From assembly GCF_020535245.1 (NCBI RefSeq), contig NZ_CP084910.1, forward strand, positions 186,001 through 250,000: a stretch of 64,000 nt of DNA, read 5' to 3'. The notes below the pieces were generated by a model, which saw nothing but the letters and a program-made list of their open reading frames with translations, searched no databases and was not told the origin of the DNA. Source of the DNA: Asticcacaulis sp. AND118. GTDB taxonomy: Bacteria > Pseudomonadota > Alphaproteobacteria > Caulobacterales > Caulobacteraceae. Of the stretch, positions 35,755 to 44,355 are shown piece after piece. Both the position numbers and the translations under genes were made by a program. How positions within the stretch are numbered: position 1 is the first letter of the stretch; each line of letters starts with the position of its first letter.

Positions 35755-36144
35755 TTACGCCCCGACGAAACTAGAATTGTAAGCCAGAAAGATGCCGCCC
35801 AGCGCCACAACGACGACCGCCAGACAGAACAGAAGGTTGAGAAGCCTGAGCACGCGCGAATTGGGGAAGTAGTCCAGAACGTTGGCGTTCAGGCCCATAT
35901 AGGTGTGCCACATGGTGATGACGAAGGTGAACGCCAGCAGGCCAGCATTGACGGGCGATTTCACGAAAGCCAGCGCGGCCTCATAGCCCTGATTGGCGAG
36001 ACCGAAGGCGCTCCACGCGGCCCACAGCGTCAGGAAGAACAGCGCCACCGAGGTCCAGCGTTCGGCCAGCCATTCACCGGCGCCGTGCTTTTCGGACTTT
36101 TTCCAGTCCTTGGCCGAGCGTTGTTTCAGATAGGAGTCAACCAT
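35755..36144 (-). CDS. sdhD: Succinate dehydrogenase membrane anchor subunit SdhD
   Basis: 129 aa from ATG 36144; the open frame runs upstream opposite sdhC but the start overlapping the sdhC stop by one base (TGATG) is right. Three membrane helices are visible ([60 protein letters not shown]). The histidine in [16 protein letters not shown] is the likely heme ligand of the cytochrome b556 anchor. It forms the quinone site with SdhC. Confidence 0.9.
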   Translation of the reverse strand: MVDSYLKQRSAKDWKKSEKHGAGEWLAERWTSVALFFLTLWAAWSAFGLANQGYEAALAFVKSPVNAGLLAFTFVITMWHTYMGLNANVLDYFPNSRVLRLLNLLFCLAVVVVALGGIFLAYNSSFVGA

Positions 36145-36575
36145 CACAGCACCACCTTGCCCGTAGCGAACAGAACCGCCCAGAAGGCCAGCGTCAGGAC
36201 GATGCCGCCCAGCAGCGACCACCAGGCCAGCGCATTGGCCGACGAAATCCTGAAACCCAGCCCCATATCCCAGATCAGGTGGCGGATGCCGCCGGTCAGG
36301 TGAATGAAGCCGGCCAGCGTCAGACCGAACCACACGAACAGCCCGAACGGCGAGGCCGCGAACGACAGGAACAGCGTATAGGCCTCCGGGCAGCACCCCG
36401 ACGCCGTGAGGCCGATGGCCAGAAGCCAGGCCGCAACGAGCACCGCACCTGCGACCGATGCGATGCCGGTGGCCCGGTGCAGGATCGAAGTGAACATGGT
36501 GATATGGAAACGCCACACCTGAAGGTGCGGCGAAAGCGGCCGATAGGCCGATTCAGTGGAGGGAGGCTTTGACAT
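36144..36575 (-). CDS. sdhC: Succinate dehydrogenase cytochrome b556 subunit SdhC
   Basis: 143 aa from ATG 36575. RPLSPHLQVWRFHITMFTSI followed by LHRATGIA is the conserved SdhC signature. Helices are at about residues 30-55, 70-90 and 115-140, and FIHLTGGIRHLIWDMGLGF carries the heme-ligand histidine. It is the first gene of sdhCDAB and overlaps sdhD by one base. The 417-bp divergent region upstream holds a TTGACA-N6-TGTCAA palindrome. Confidence 0.93.
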   Translation of the reverse strand: MSKPPSTESAYRPLSPHLQVWRFHITMFTSILHRATGIASVAGAVLVAAWLLAIGLTASGCCPEAYTLFLSFAASPFGLFVWFGLTLAGFIHLTGGIRHLIWDMGLGFRISSANALAWWSLLGGIVLTLAFWAVLFATGKVVL

Positions 36576-36692
36576 TGTTCTCGCGTGGCCCTGAGAATAC
36601 CCGGTGGTGTGCTCGCGGCAAGTACGTGCAGGCCGCGCTTCTGGATGCACGGAAAAGGTTAAATTTCCGCGTCTTCGGGGCTTTTTAGACCT

Positions 36693-36710
36693 TGACAGCC
36701 CCGTGTCAAC
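36693..36710. promoter_or_regulatory. TTGACA-N6-TGTCAA inverted repeat upstream of sdhC
   Basis: TTGACAGCCCCGTGTCAA is a perfect 6+6 inverted repeat in the 417-bp gap between the divergent sdhC and the 36993 gene. Its minus-strand half, TTGACA, could be the -35 of the sdh promoter, with TCTAAA about 14 bases on, a short spacing. The rest of the gap (36711-36992) contains no gene I can support. Confidence 0.35.
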
Positions 36711-36992
36711 ATAGCGCATGGTCAGGGGAGCGCTTTTTCGCGTTTGCGAAGGCCTTTTTGGCGCGGCGTGTCAGGCCGGGCGCGGATTTTGCCATCGTTT
36801 GCGACGCATTCGCATACTTCACAAACGCGCCATTACGGCGTTCCGATGGGCCGCTTGCCGCATTTCGGCCCCGGTTGGCCGTTTAAGTGGGGGCGGGATG
36901 GGGTAATATTTCGCCTGTTTGGCGAACGGGCTTCCGTCCATCCTGCGTTAGAGAGTGTAGTTCGGGTGATTTTCAGCGTGATCAGTTTGCCT

Positions 36993-38615
36993 ATGCCCCA
37001 CAAACTTCTTTCCGCCTTGCTTCTGTCCTCCGCCCTGACCCTGCCGGTCGGTTCGGCGCTTGCCGCCACGGCGGCGGCTACGGCCCGCGTCAGTGCTCGC
37101 GCCGAGGAGGCAGCGGCGGCCGAGAAGGGCGAAACGAAGAAGAAGACGACGACTTCAAAGGCGGATGCGAAATCGGCGGACAAGACGGCAAAAGCCGATC
37201 CGACGTCCAAGGGGAAAAAGGGCAGCGCTGCGGCGGCGGAATCGAAAAAGGACACCAGAACCGCCGAAACGTCGTCGAAGAAGAAGGCGGGCGTCAGGAC
37301 GACGACCGCCGAGAAGAGCGAGGCGAAGTCGAAAGCCTTCGGCAAGTCCGGCACCGAGAAATCGAGCAAGACCAAGTCCGCCGAGGCCAGCTCGAAAAAG
37401 GCCGGCGCTAAAAAGACCGACAAGAAAGCCGACGACGAGACGATCACCGCCACCGCTTCGGCCAAGGGTACGCCCTACGTCATCCCGGACAAGGGCGAAA
37501 AGTACGGTAGCCGCAAGAGCGGCAATCTGACGGCTCAGGCCAAGGCGAAGACCACCCCCGCAAAGACTCCTGCCGCCAGACCCGAAGTCAGGCCGGTCGA
37601 GAAGCCCGTCGTTCAGGCCAAGCTGGATGTGCCGAAGTCCCAGGCGCCTGCGCCGATGATCATGCCGCCTGTGACGACGGCGGCTGCGGCCTCCGCGCCC
37701 CAAAATTCACCGCTGACCTCCGACGCTGACAAGGCGGTGAACGACCTGTTCGGTGCGTCGATCAAGGTCGATGGCGCGCCCGCCCCTGCGCCGGTGAAGG
37801 CCGCGACAACGGTGGCGCAAACCGAGGCTCCTAAGCCGGAATCGCCGAAGCCCACCGTGCCCAAGGTCGAGGAAAAGCTCGATCTGCCCGCTGCGCCCAA
37901 GGTCGAGGAAAAGCTCGATCTGCCCGCTGCGCCCGTCCCCTATCAGGCCACCGTCACGCCGGAAGCCGCGCCGACGCCAAAGGCCGACCTCAATGCGGCC
38001 CTTAATGCGAATTTGACACCGCAGAAGACTGAACCCAAAACGGTCAGCGCGCCGACGCCGGACAAGGCGGCTGAGGTCGTGGCCTCCGCCCCGGTGCCGG
38101 TCAAGCCGCCGGTCACAACTGCCGCTGCCCCGACCCTGACCGTGCCGCAAACCGTACGACAGCCGGTCGAGACGCCTGCGCAGCGCGCTCTGGCTTCGGT
38201 CAATGTCGATGCCTATGCGCGCGATTACGAAGGCCAGAAGACGGGTTCGGAAGTGCGCTACGATTCCGGCATCCGTTCCGGCCTGCTGGCGCGTCAGAGT
38301 CGTGCAGGCGACCTCGAAGGCAACTGGCTGGTGTCGTCTCTGACCGGCGACAAACTGGTCTCGCTGGCCCTGCGCGGCGGCGGGACGCAGGTGGATGGTG
38401 CGTGGCGTTCGCTGCAAGGCGGGGTGGGGCTCAACCGCTCCGGCCTGATCGACAACGCCAGTCAGACGGACGACCGCCTGACCCTCGACTATCAGTCGGG
38501 CTCGGCCAAGGGACGCTACCGCCTCGACCTGCGCCGCGAACCGGACGGGCGCTGGCGCGGCCAGATGATCGACCCCGAAGGCGCGGCCACGCCTGTGGTC
38601 ATGCAGTCGCAATAG
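36993..38615 (+). CDS. Secreted Lys/Ala/Pro-rich protein with conserved C-terminal domain
   Basis: 540 aa from ATG 36993, which gives a clean signal peptide (MPHKLLSALLLSSALTLPVG, ending SALA); the frame is open upstream but without one. Residues 40-155 are Lys/Ser/Thr/Ala/Glu-rich and probably disordered. Residues 180-390 are Pro/Ala/Val-rich, including an exact duplication of PKVEEKLDLPAA. The last 140 residues look folded, with LEGNWLVSSLTGDKLVSLAL and RYRLDLRREPDGRWRGQMID. I do not recognise a family. A periplasm-spanning role is possible but unproven. Confidence 0.7.
   Translation: MPHKLLSALLLSSALTLPVGSALAATAAATARVSARAEEAAAAEKGETKKKTTTSKADAKSADKTAKADPTSKGKKGSAAAAESKKDTRTAETSSKKKAGVRTTTAEKSEAKSKAFGKSGTEKSSKTKSAEASSKKAGAKKTDKKADDETITATASAKGTPYVIPDKGEKYGSRKSGNLTAQAKAKTTPAKTPAARPEVRPVEKPVVQAKLDVPKSQAPAPMIMPPVTTAAAASAPQNSPLTSDADKAVNDLFGASIKVDGAPAPAPVKAATTVAQTEAPKPESPKPTVPKVEEKLDLPAAPKVEEKLDLPAAPVPYQATVTPEAAPTPKADLNAALNANLTPQKTEPKTVSAPTPDKAAEVVASAPVPVKPPVTTAAAPTLTVPQTVRQPVETPAQRALASVNVDAYARDYEGQKTGSEVRYDSGIRSGLLARQSRAGDLEGNWLVSSLTGDKLVSLALRGGGTQVDGAWRSLQGGVGLNRSGLIDNASQTDDRLTLDYQSGSAKGRYRLDLRREPDGRWRGQMIDPEGAATPVVMQSQ
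37860..37931 (+). repeat. Exact 36-bp tandem duplication inside the secreted protein gene
   Basis: The 36 bases at 37860-37895 are repeated identically at 37896-37931 and each encodes PKVEEKLDLPAA. Identity at the third codon positions indicates a recent duplication. Confidence 0.85.
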
Positions 38616-38616
38616 G

Positions 38617-39051
38617 TCAGATCAGGGCCTTCAGCGTCTCGACAACGGCATCCTGCTGAGCGGAAGTAAAAGTCTCCGCCGCACCGAAACCCCAGACCGG
38701 ACCGGGCCATGCCGCGTCCTGATCGTGGCGGGCGATGACGTGGATATGCAGTTGCGCGACGATATTGCCCAGATTGGCGATGTTCAGCTTGGTCACCGGA
38801 CGGTTCAACTCTTCGGCGGCGCGGCGCACCAATGCTTCGGCCACAAGGAGGTCATTTCGCAAATTCGCATGTTCGGCTTCGCTCAGTTCGGTCAGTTCCG
38901 TCAGGCCCGCGCGTTTGGGCAGGAGCACCAACCACGGAAAGCGTGCATCGTTTTGCAAGCGCACCTGACACAGGCTCAGATCGCCGATCAGGATGGAGGA
39001 GGCTTCGATGCGCGGATCGACATTAAGTTCAGGAGTGTTTAGCAAAGACAT
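38617..39051 (-). CDS. HIT-domain nucleotide-binding protein
   Basis: 144 aa. The histidine triad is QLHIHVIARHDQD (H-x-H-x3-H pattern), preceded by TKLNIANLGNIVAQ. The N-terminal FPWLVLLPKRAGLTELTEL is also typical of this HIT subgroup. Such proteins hydrolyse or transfer nucleotidyl groups, but the substrate is unknown. It converges with the secreted-protein gene, with stops 1 bp apart, and is divergent from mdh. Confidence 0.88.
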   Translation of the reverse strand: MSLLNTPELNVDPRIEASSILIGDLSLCQVRLQNDARFPWLVLLPKRAGLTELTELSEAEHANLRNDLLVAEALVRRAAEELNRPVTKLNIANLGNIVAQLHIHVIARHDQDAAWPGPVWGFGAAETFTSAQQDAVVETLKALI

Positions 39052-39119
39052 GGGTTCGCTCTTCCCGGAAAATTAAGGTCTGGTGTTTATAGCGGCTGCG
39101 GGTTTCGCGCATCACATCC

Positions 39120-39151
39120 CTTAGATCATTTTTTCACAAAAATAATCTAAG
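39120..39151. promoter_or_regulatory. AT-rich 32-bp palindrome between the HIT gene and mdh
   Basis: CTTAGAT (39120-39126) and ATTTTTT (39128-39134) pair with AAAAAT (39138-39143) and ATCTAAG (39145-39151), a near-perfect palindrome in the divergent region. It may be an operator or the start of a structured mdh leader. Confidence 0.4.
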
Positions 39152-39164
39152 GGTTTGAGAGAAC

Positions 39165-39207
39165 GCGCTTTTGATCCGAAAACCGTTATGCGCTTTTCGG
39201 AAAGCGC
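39165..39207. repeat. 43-bp palindromic repeat, family A copy 1 (upstream of mdh)
   Basis: Ends GCGCTT/AAGCGC enclose TCCGAAAA...TTTTCGGA. The reverse complement aligns with the copy at 42736-42779, sharing the GCGC ends and CCGAAAAG...GGTTTTCGGA core. Confidence 0.7.
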
Positions 39208-39234
39208 GGGGATGTTGCATCGCAAGGTCTTGCG

Positions 39235-40272
<1,038 letters not shown>

Positions 40273-40295
40273 GCTGAACTTCTAAGGCTTAAATG

Positions 40296-40327
40296 AAAAC
40301 CGCTCTGTGAAAACGGAGCGGTTTTTT
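40296..40327 (+). terminator. Intrinsic terminator of mdh
   Basis: AAAACCGCTC (40296-40305) pairs with GAGCGGTTTT (40316-40325) followed by TT, 23 bases after the mdh stop. Confidence 0.88.
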
Positions 40328-40367
40328 ACGTCGGGAAGGCTAGAATCGAAGCCGGAAGGAGCGTCTC

Positions 40368-41081
40368 ATGCGTTGGATTGCGGCATCGCTTTTGTGTCTG
40401 TTTGTGACGGGGTGCAACCGGTCCGAACCGGAGGTCGCCACGCGCGACGAGACCATGCCGGCGACGGCTGTGGCGCGGTCCACGGCAGCGATGCTGGCCG
40501 AAGTTCCGCCCAATGAGCGCATCGATCCCGACCCCAATGAGCCGCCTAAGCCCGTGGCCAGCCCGGCCAGTTTCGACTGCGCCAAATCGACGCCGGGGGT
40601 CGAGGTGGTTATCTGTTCCGACCCCAATCTGGCGGCGCTCGATCGTGAAATGGCGCGGCTCTACGGGCAGGCCGAGAGCGAAAAGCCCGGCGACACGCTG
40701 AAGCGTCTCCAACGCGGCTGGCTGGACAAGCGCAATGCCTGTGCCGGCGCGGGCAGCCCGGCGGAATGTTTGAAAGCCGCCTATGCCGAGCGCATCCATG
40801 ACCTCAAGGTGTCCTACGCCGCCGCTCGTGCGCCGGGCGGCATCAGTCAGGGGCCGGAGGTGTGGAGTTGCGGTGACGATACGAAGCTGAATGTCCTGTA
40901 CATCAATGCCTATAATCCGATGGTGGTGCTCGATTCCTCCGCGGGGCAGGTGCTGCTGTCGCGGGGTGAGAGCGCCTCCGGGAGCCGCTTTGCCGGCGGT
41001 GGTTACGAGTTCTCGCAGAAGGGCGCAGAGGCCACCTATGGGCGGCTGGGCATGCCGATGACCACCTGCCGCAAACCCTGA
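40368..41081 (+). CDS. Lipoprotein combining an LprI-like (DUF1311) and an MliC-like lysozyme-inhibitor domain
   Basis: 237 aa. Signal MRWIAASLLCLFVTGC ends in a lipobox cysteine at residue 16. Residues about 65-140 match the LprI/DUF1311 domain (FDCAKSTPGVEVVICSDPNL, RLQRGWLDKRNAC). Residues about 150-235 match MliC/PliC (WSCGDDTKLNVLYIN), with the inhibitor-loop region SASGSRFAGGGYEF and QKGAEATYGRLG. Both parent families bind lysozyme, and MliC blocks c-type lysozyme through conserved Ser and Lys residues. An outer-membrane-anchored lysozyme inhibitor is the best inference. Confidence 0.82.
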   Translation: MRWIAASLLCLFVTGCNRSEPEVATRDETMPATAVARSTAAMLAEVPPNERIDPDPNEPPKPVASPASFDCAKSTPGVEVVICSDPNLAALDREMARLYGQAESEKPGDTLKRLQRGWLDKRNACAGAGSPAECLKAAYAERIHDLKVSYAAARAPGGISQGPEVWSCGDDTKLNVLYINAYNPMVVLDSSAGQVLLSRGESASGSRFAGGGYEFSQKGAEATYGRLGMPMTTCRKP

Positions 41082-41132
41082 TAACCGATTTGTCACTGGT
41101 CTCGGTCGATACGCGGCGTTAAGTCGGGCGGC

Positions 41133-41711
41133 ATGACAAACCTGCCCCGCACATCGCCGCTTGGTCCTACGCTTGAAACGCCGCGCCTGATCCTGCGCCC
41201 GCCTGTGGCCGAGGATTTTCCGGCCTTCTGCGCCTTCCACTCCGATGCGAAGGTGATGGAACATCTGGGCGGGGTGACGCCGGACGCCGTAACGTGGCGG
41301 GTGACGCGGTCAATCGCCGGGGCCTGGGCGTTGGACGGCTTCCATATGTTCAGCGTGCTGACCAAGGATACGGGCGAATGGATTGGACGCATCGGCCCGC
41401 TGTTTCCGCACGAATGGCCGGCGCGCGAAGTCGGCTGGGGCCTGTTGTCCTCGGCGCAGGGCAAGGGCTACGCCACCGAAGCCGCCGCCGCCTGCGTCGA
41501 TTATGTGTTCGACGTGCTCGGCTGGGAGGACGTGATCCATACCATCGCGCCGGAAAACGCCGGATCGCAGGGCGTGGCCAGGGCCTTGGGTTCGACCAAT
41601 CGCGGGCCGGGCCGTCTGCCGGCGCCCTATGCCGATGTGGCGGTCGATATCTGGGGTCAGACCCGCGCTGAATGGTCTGAAAACCGCAAACGTTTCAATA
41701 AAATAGCCTGA
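41133..41711 (+). CDS. GNAT N-acetyltransferase, RimJ/RimL type
   Basis: 192 aa. LETPRLILRPPVAEDFPAF is the classic RimJ/RimL-like opening. The acetyl-CoA loop is EVGWGLLSSAQGKGYATEAA (Q-x-x-G-x-G/A), then IAPENAGSQGVARALG. It is a cytoplasmic acetyltransferase of unknown acceptor. It precedes the ArsR cluster but is separated by a promoter and operator region at 41749-41806, so it is probably not part of that operon. Confidence 0.85.
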   Translation: MTNLPRTSPLGPTLETPRLILRPPVAEDFPAFCAFHSDAKVMEHLGGVTPDAVTWRVTRSIAGAWALDGFHMFSVLTKDTGEWIGRIGPLFPHEWPAREVGWGLLSSAQGKGYATEAAAACVDYVFDVLGWEDVIHTIAPENAGSQGVARALGSTNRGPGRLPAPYADVAVDIWGQTRAEWSENRKRFNKIA

Positions 41712-41748
41712 ACGGCGTAAAACGTTCCGAAAATCGCCCACAGGCCGC

Positions 41749-41806
41749 TTGACTCCGCTCCTCCGCGCGGGTATTTAACCGATAAGTTATTTAACATTTC
41801 GGTTAA
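41749..41806 (+). promoter_or_regulatory. Promoter and ArsR-type operator of the AHSA1 cluster
   Basis: TTGACT (41749-41754), a 17-bp spacer and TATTTA (41772-41777) form a good sigma-70 promoter. TTAACCGA (41775-41782) and TCGGTTAA (41799-41806) are perfect inverted arms overlapping the -10 and the leader. A smaller repeat TAAC-N6-GTTA lies between. The arsR ATG follows 3 bases later with no obvious ribosome site, so repressor binding would cover both transcription and translation starts. Confidence 0.6.
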
Positions 41807-41809
41807 TTT

Positions 41810-42217
41810 ATGTCTCTCACGCCCGACCATCTGTCCACCACGCTCAATGCCCTGGCCGATCCGACGCGCCGGGCCATTCTGGCGCGGTTGTCGCAGGGGG
41901 AGACGACGGTCAACGAGCTGGCCGAACCGTTCGACATGAGCCTGCCGGCGGTGTCCAGGCATCTGAAAGTGCTGGAAAAGGCCGGGCTGATCAGCCGGGG
42001 CCGGGAAAAGCAATGGCGTCCGTGCCGGCTTGAACCGGAGCCGCTGAAGGAGGTCGATATGTGGCTCGCCAAATATCGCGCGATGTGGGAGGCTCGCCTC
42101 GATCGGCTGGAGATCTACCTGCAACAGCTTCAGGCTGCCGAACCGCAGGCCCCGCCGCTCGCGCCCGAAACAAAGGCGGATGGGGTTGGCAAGAAGGATT
42201 GGGAGGACAAGACATGA
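41810..42217 (+). CDS. ArsR-family regulator heading the AHSA1/SRPBCC operon
   Basis: 135 aa. Winged HTH: LADPTRRAILARLSQGETTV, NELAEPFDMSLPAVSRHLKV, LEKAGLISRGREKQWRPCRL. The WRPCRLEP beginning of the post-HTH segment is typical of the metal-independent ArsR subgroup that accompanies AHSA1 genes. There is no CxC metal site. It overlaps the first SRPBCC gene by 4 bases (ATGA). It probably autorepresses from the inverted repeat at 41775-41806. Confidence 0.9.
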   Translation: MSLTPDHLSTTLNALADPTRRAILARLSQGETTVNELAEPFDMSLPAVSRHLKVLEKAGLISRGREKQWRPCRLEPEPLKEVDMWLAKYRAMWEARLDRLEIYLQQLQAAEPQAPPLAPETKADGVGKKDWEDKT

Positions 42218-43224
42218 TCACGCTCGCCCCCCGCGCCCCCTCTATGCTGTCGGATTTCGAGGTGACCTTTCCCACCGAAATCGACATCGTCATGTTCCGC
42301 ACCTTCAAGGCTCCGCGCGCCCTTGTATGGGACCTGTGGACCAGGGCCGAACACGTCCGCCGCTGGTGGGGGCCGCACGGCTTCGAAAACGAAATCTGCG
42401 AGATGGATGTGCGCCCCGGCGGCCGCTTCCGCCTCGGCATGGTGGCGCCAGACGGCACGCCCTGCCCCTGCGAAGGCACCTATATCGAGGTCGTGGCACC
42501 GGAACGCCTCGTCTATGAGGGTATGCCGCATGTGCATCCTTGCGGGTCGGGTTTGCCGCCGGAATCCCGCGTCACTATTACTTTCAAGGAAGAGGGCGCG
42601 AACACCCGCCTGACCCTGCACGCGAAAATGCTCTCGCCCGAACGGGTGCAGGCGGCGGTCGATCAGGGCTTCGCCATCGGCTGGGCCGACGGCTTCGAGC
42701 GGCTGGAGGCGCTCGCCATGGAACAACAGAACGAGCGCAATCCGAAAAGTGGGCACCGGTTTTCGGAATCAATTGCGCGACAAGAAGACGGTCGCTTCGA
42801 AATCGTCACCTCGCACCGCTTTGCCGCGTCGCCTCAGGAACTGTTCGCCCTGTTCGCCGATCCGGCGCATCTGACGCAGTGGTGGGGCCCGGACGGTTTC
42901 ACCAGCTCCGTTCCGGTGTTCGATTTCCGTGAAGGCGGCGAGTTTCGCATCGTCATGCACGGACCGGACGGACGCGACCACGACAATCACAAGCGCTTTG
43001 TCGAGATCGTCGAGAACGAGCGCATCGTTTTCGACCACATCCAGCCGACGCACGAATTCCGCATGTCGATCGAGTATGTGGCTGATGGCGACCATACTGA
43101 CATGATCTGGCGCATGGATTTTGCACCTTCGGAACACGAAGAACTGCTCAAGACCTTTATTCCGCAGGCCAACGAACAGAACTTCGAGCGTCTGGACGCC
43201 TATCTGAAAAGCCGAAAACCATAG
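42214..43224 (+). CDS. Double AHSA1/SRPBCC-domain protein with a repeat-encoded linker
   Basis: 336 aa from ATG 42214, overlapping the arsR stop. Domain 1 (residues about 20-170) has FRTFKAPRALVWDLWTRAEH, RRWWGPHGF and MDVRPGGRFRLGM. Domain 2 (about 195-335) has SHRFAASPQELFALFADPAH, TQWWGPDGF and FDFREGGEFRIVM. Each is a full-length AHSA1-like domain normally encoded alone. The linker residues RNPKSGHRFSESIA are encoded by a 44-bp palindromic repeat (42736-42779). SRPBCC folds bind hydrophobic ligands; the ligand here is unknown. Confidence 0.85.
   Translation: MITLAPRAPSMLSDFEVTFPTEIDIVMFRTFKAPRALVWDLWTRAEHVRRWWGPHGFENEICEMDVRPGGRFRLGMVAPDGTPCPCEGTYIEVVAPERLVYEGMPHVHPCGSGLPPESRVTITFKEEGANTRLTLHAKMLSPERVQAAVDQGFAIGWADGFERLEALAMEQQNERNPKSGHRFSESIARQEDGRFEIVTSHRFAASPQELFALFADPAHLTQWWGPDGFTSSVPVFDFREGGEFRIVMHGPDGRDHDNHKRFVEIVENERIVFDHIQPTHEFRMSIEYVADGDHTDMIWRMDFAPSEHEELLKTFIPQANEQNFERLDAYLKSRKP
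42736..42779 (+). repeat. 44-bp palindromic repeat, family A copy 2, inside coding sequence
   Basis: GCGCAA and TTGCGC ends enclose TCCGAAAAG...GGTTTTCGGA. The same palindrome type occurs upstream of mdh (39165-39207) and lpd (59609-59652). Here it is read in frame between two SRPBCC domains without a stop codon. Confidence 0.8.
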
Positions 43225-43233
43225 GGGGACATT

Positions 43234-43776
43234 ATGTTGACGGTCATTCTCACGCTTATCGTACTGGTCATTGCGGGGGTGCTGCTGGTCGCCGCCTTCC
43301 GGCCCGGTCACTTCCGTCTTCAGCGCACCAAAACCATCGCGGCGGCGGCGGATGTTATCTATGCCGAGCTTGAAGACCTGCGCCGCTGGCAAAAATGGTC
43401 GCCGTGGGAGGATATCGACCCGGAGCTACGCCGCACCTACAGCGGTCCGGCTACCGGCACCGGCTCGGTCTACGCATGGGCATCGGACAATGCCAAGGCG
43501 GGGCAGGGCCGCATGACCATCACCGAGGCCCGTGTGCCGAACAAGCTGGTCATCCGGCTCGATTTCATCAAGCCGATCACCGCCACCAACACCGCCGAGT
43601 TCAGCCTGCAACCGCAGAATGGCGGCACCGTTGTGACCTGGGCCATGTACGGTCCGTCGCCCTTCATGTCGCGTCTGTTCGGTCTGATCTTCAATATGGA
43701 CAAGATGATCGGGGCCGACTTCGAAAAAGGCCTGTCGCGCCTCAAGGCCCTGACCGAAACGCGCGCCGCCGCCTAG
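43234..43776 (+). CDS. Membrane-anchored SRPBCC (polyketide cyclase-like) protein
   Basis: 180 aa. One N-terminal helix (MLTVILTLIVLVIAGVLLVA) is followed by RTKTIAAAADVIYAELEDLR, WQKWSPWEDIDPELRRTYSG, and a C-terminal FEKGLSRLKALTE helix. This is the START/SRPBCC polyketide-cyclase pattern with an uncleaved anchor. It lies 9 bp after the double AHSA1 gene in the ArsR operon. Ligand unknown. Confidence 0.82.
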   Translation: MLTVILTLIVLVIAGVLLVAAFRPGHFRLQRTKTIAAAADVIYAELEDLRRWQKWSPWEDIDPELRRTYSGPATGTGSVYAWASDNAKAGQGRMTITEARVPNKLVIRLDFIKPITATNTAEFSLQPQNGGTVVTWAMYGPSPFMSRLFGLIFNMDKMIGADFEKGLSRLKALTETRAAA

Positions 43777-43806
43777 CCATAAGTATAATCACAGGAGAGA
43801 CGTGCC

Positions 43807-44244
43807 ATGCGTATTGATGTTTACCTCAGCTTCAATGGCCAATGCGCCGAAGCCTTTGCCTTCTATCAGTCCGTACTGGGCGGCGAACTGATGACCTTCC
43901 CGTTCTCCGCCGCGCCCGACATGCCCGTCGATCCGGCGACCAGAGACTGGGTGATGCACGCCTCGCTGAACACGGGTGAAGGCGTCATCCTTGGGGCCGA
44001 CTGTCCGCCGCCATACGGCCCGGCCAATCCGTCCGGCTTCTGCATTTCGCTGCACCCGGAAACCATTGCCGAAGCCCAGCGCATCTGGGACGGCCTGAGC
44101 CAGGACGCCAAAGCGGTCAACATGCCGCTGAGCCCGACCTTCTGGTCGCCGTTGTTCGGCATGTTCATCGACAAGTACGGTCAGCCGTGGATGGTCAATA
44201 CCGTCGCCGACGAAGCCTTTGTCGCGGCCAACACGCCCCAATAA
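43807..44244 (+). CDS. VOC-family protein (PhnB/glyoxalase-like)
   Basis: 145 aa. DVYLSFNGQCAEAFAFYQSVLGG is the standard PhnB-type VOC start; FPFSAAPDMPVD and WVMHASLNTGEGVILGAD follow, ending GMFIDKYGQPWMVN. PhnB-like VOC proteins commonly sit beside AHSA1 and ArsR genes. Activity is unknown. It has a purine-rich AGGAGAG site and lies 30 bp after the SRPBCC gene on the same strand. Confidence 0.85.
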   Translation: MRIDVYLSFNGQCAEAFAFYQSVLGGELMTFPFSAAPDMPVDPATRDWVMHASLNTGEGVILGADCPPPYGPANPSGFCISLHPETIAEAQRIWDGLSQDAKAVNMPLSPTFWSPLFGMFIDKYGQPWMVNTVADEAFVAANTPQ

Positions 44245-44355
44245 AGCGTCCCAATAAAACCCAAACAACTGAACCCTTACCGCTCTTTCGCCGCCTGTCG
44301 GAAGGGGAGGGCGGTGCTTTGCCCAAATCCTTTGCCCAAATTCAGGGAGCCCCTC

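Noticed and set aside
42061-42213. Upstream extension of the double AHSA1 protein into arsR
   Set aside because: It would overlap most of the arsR 3' part; the ATG overlapping the arsR stop gives the natural start.
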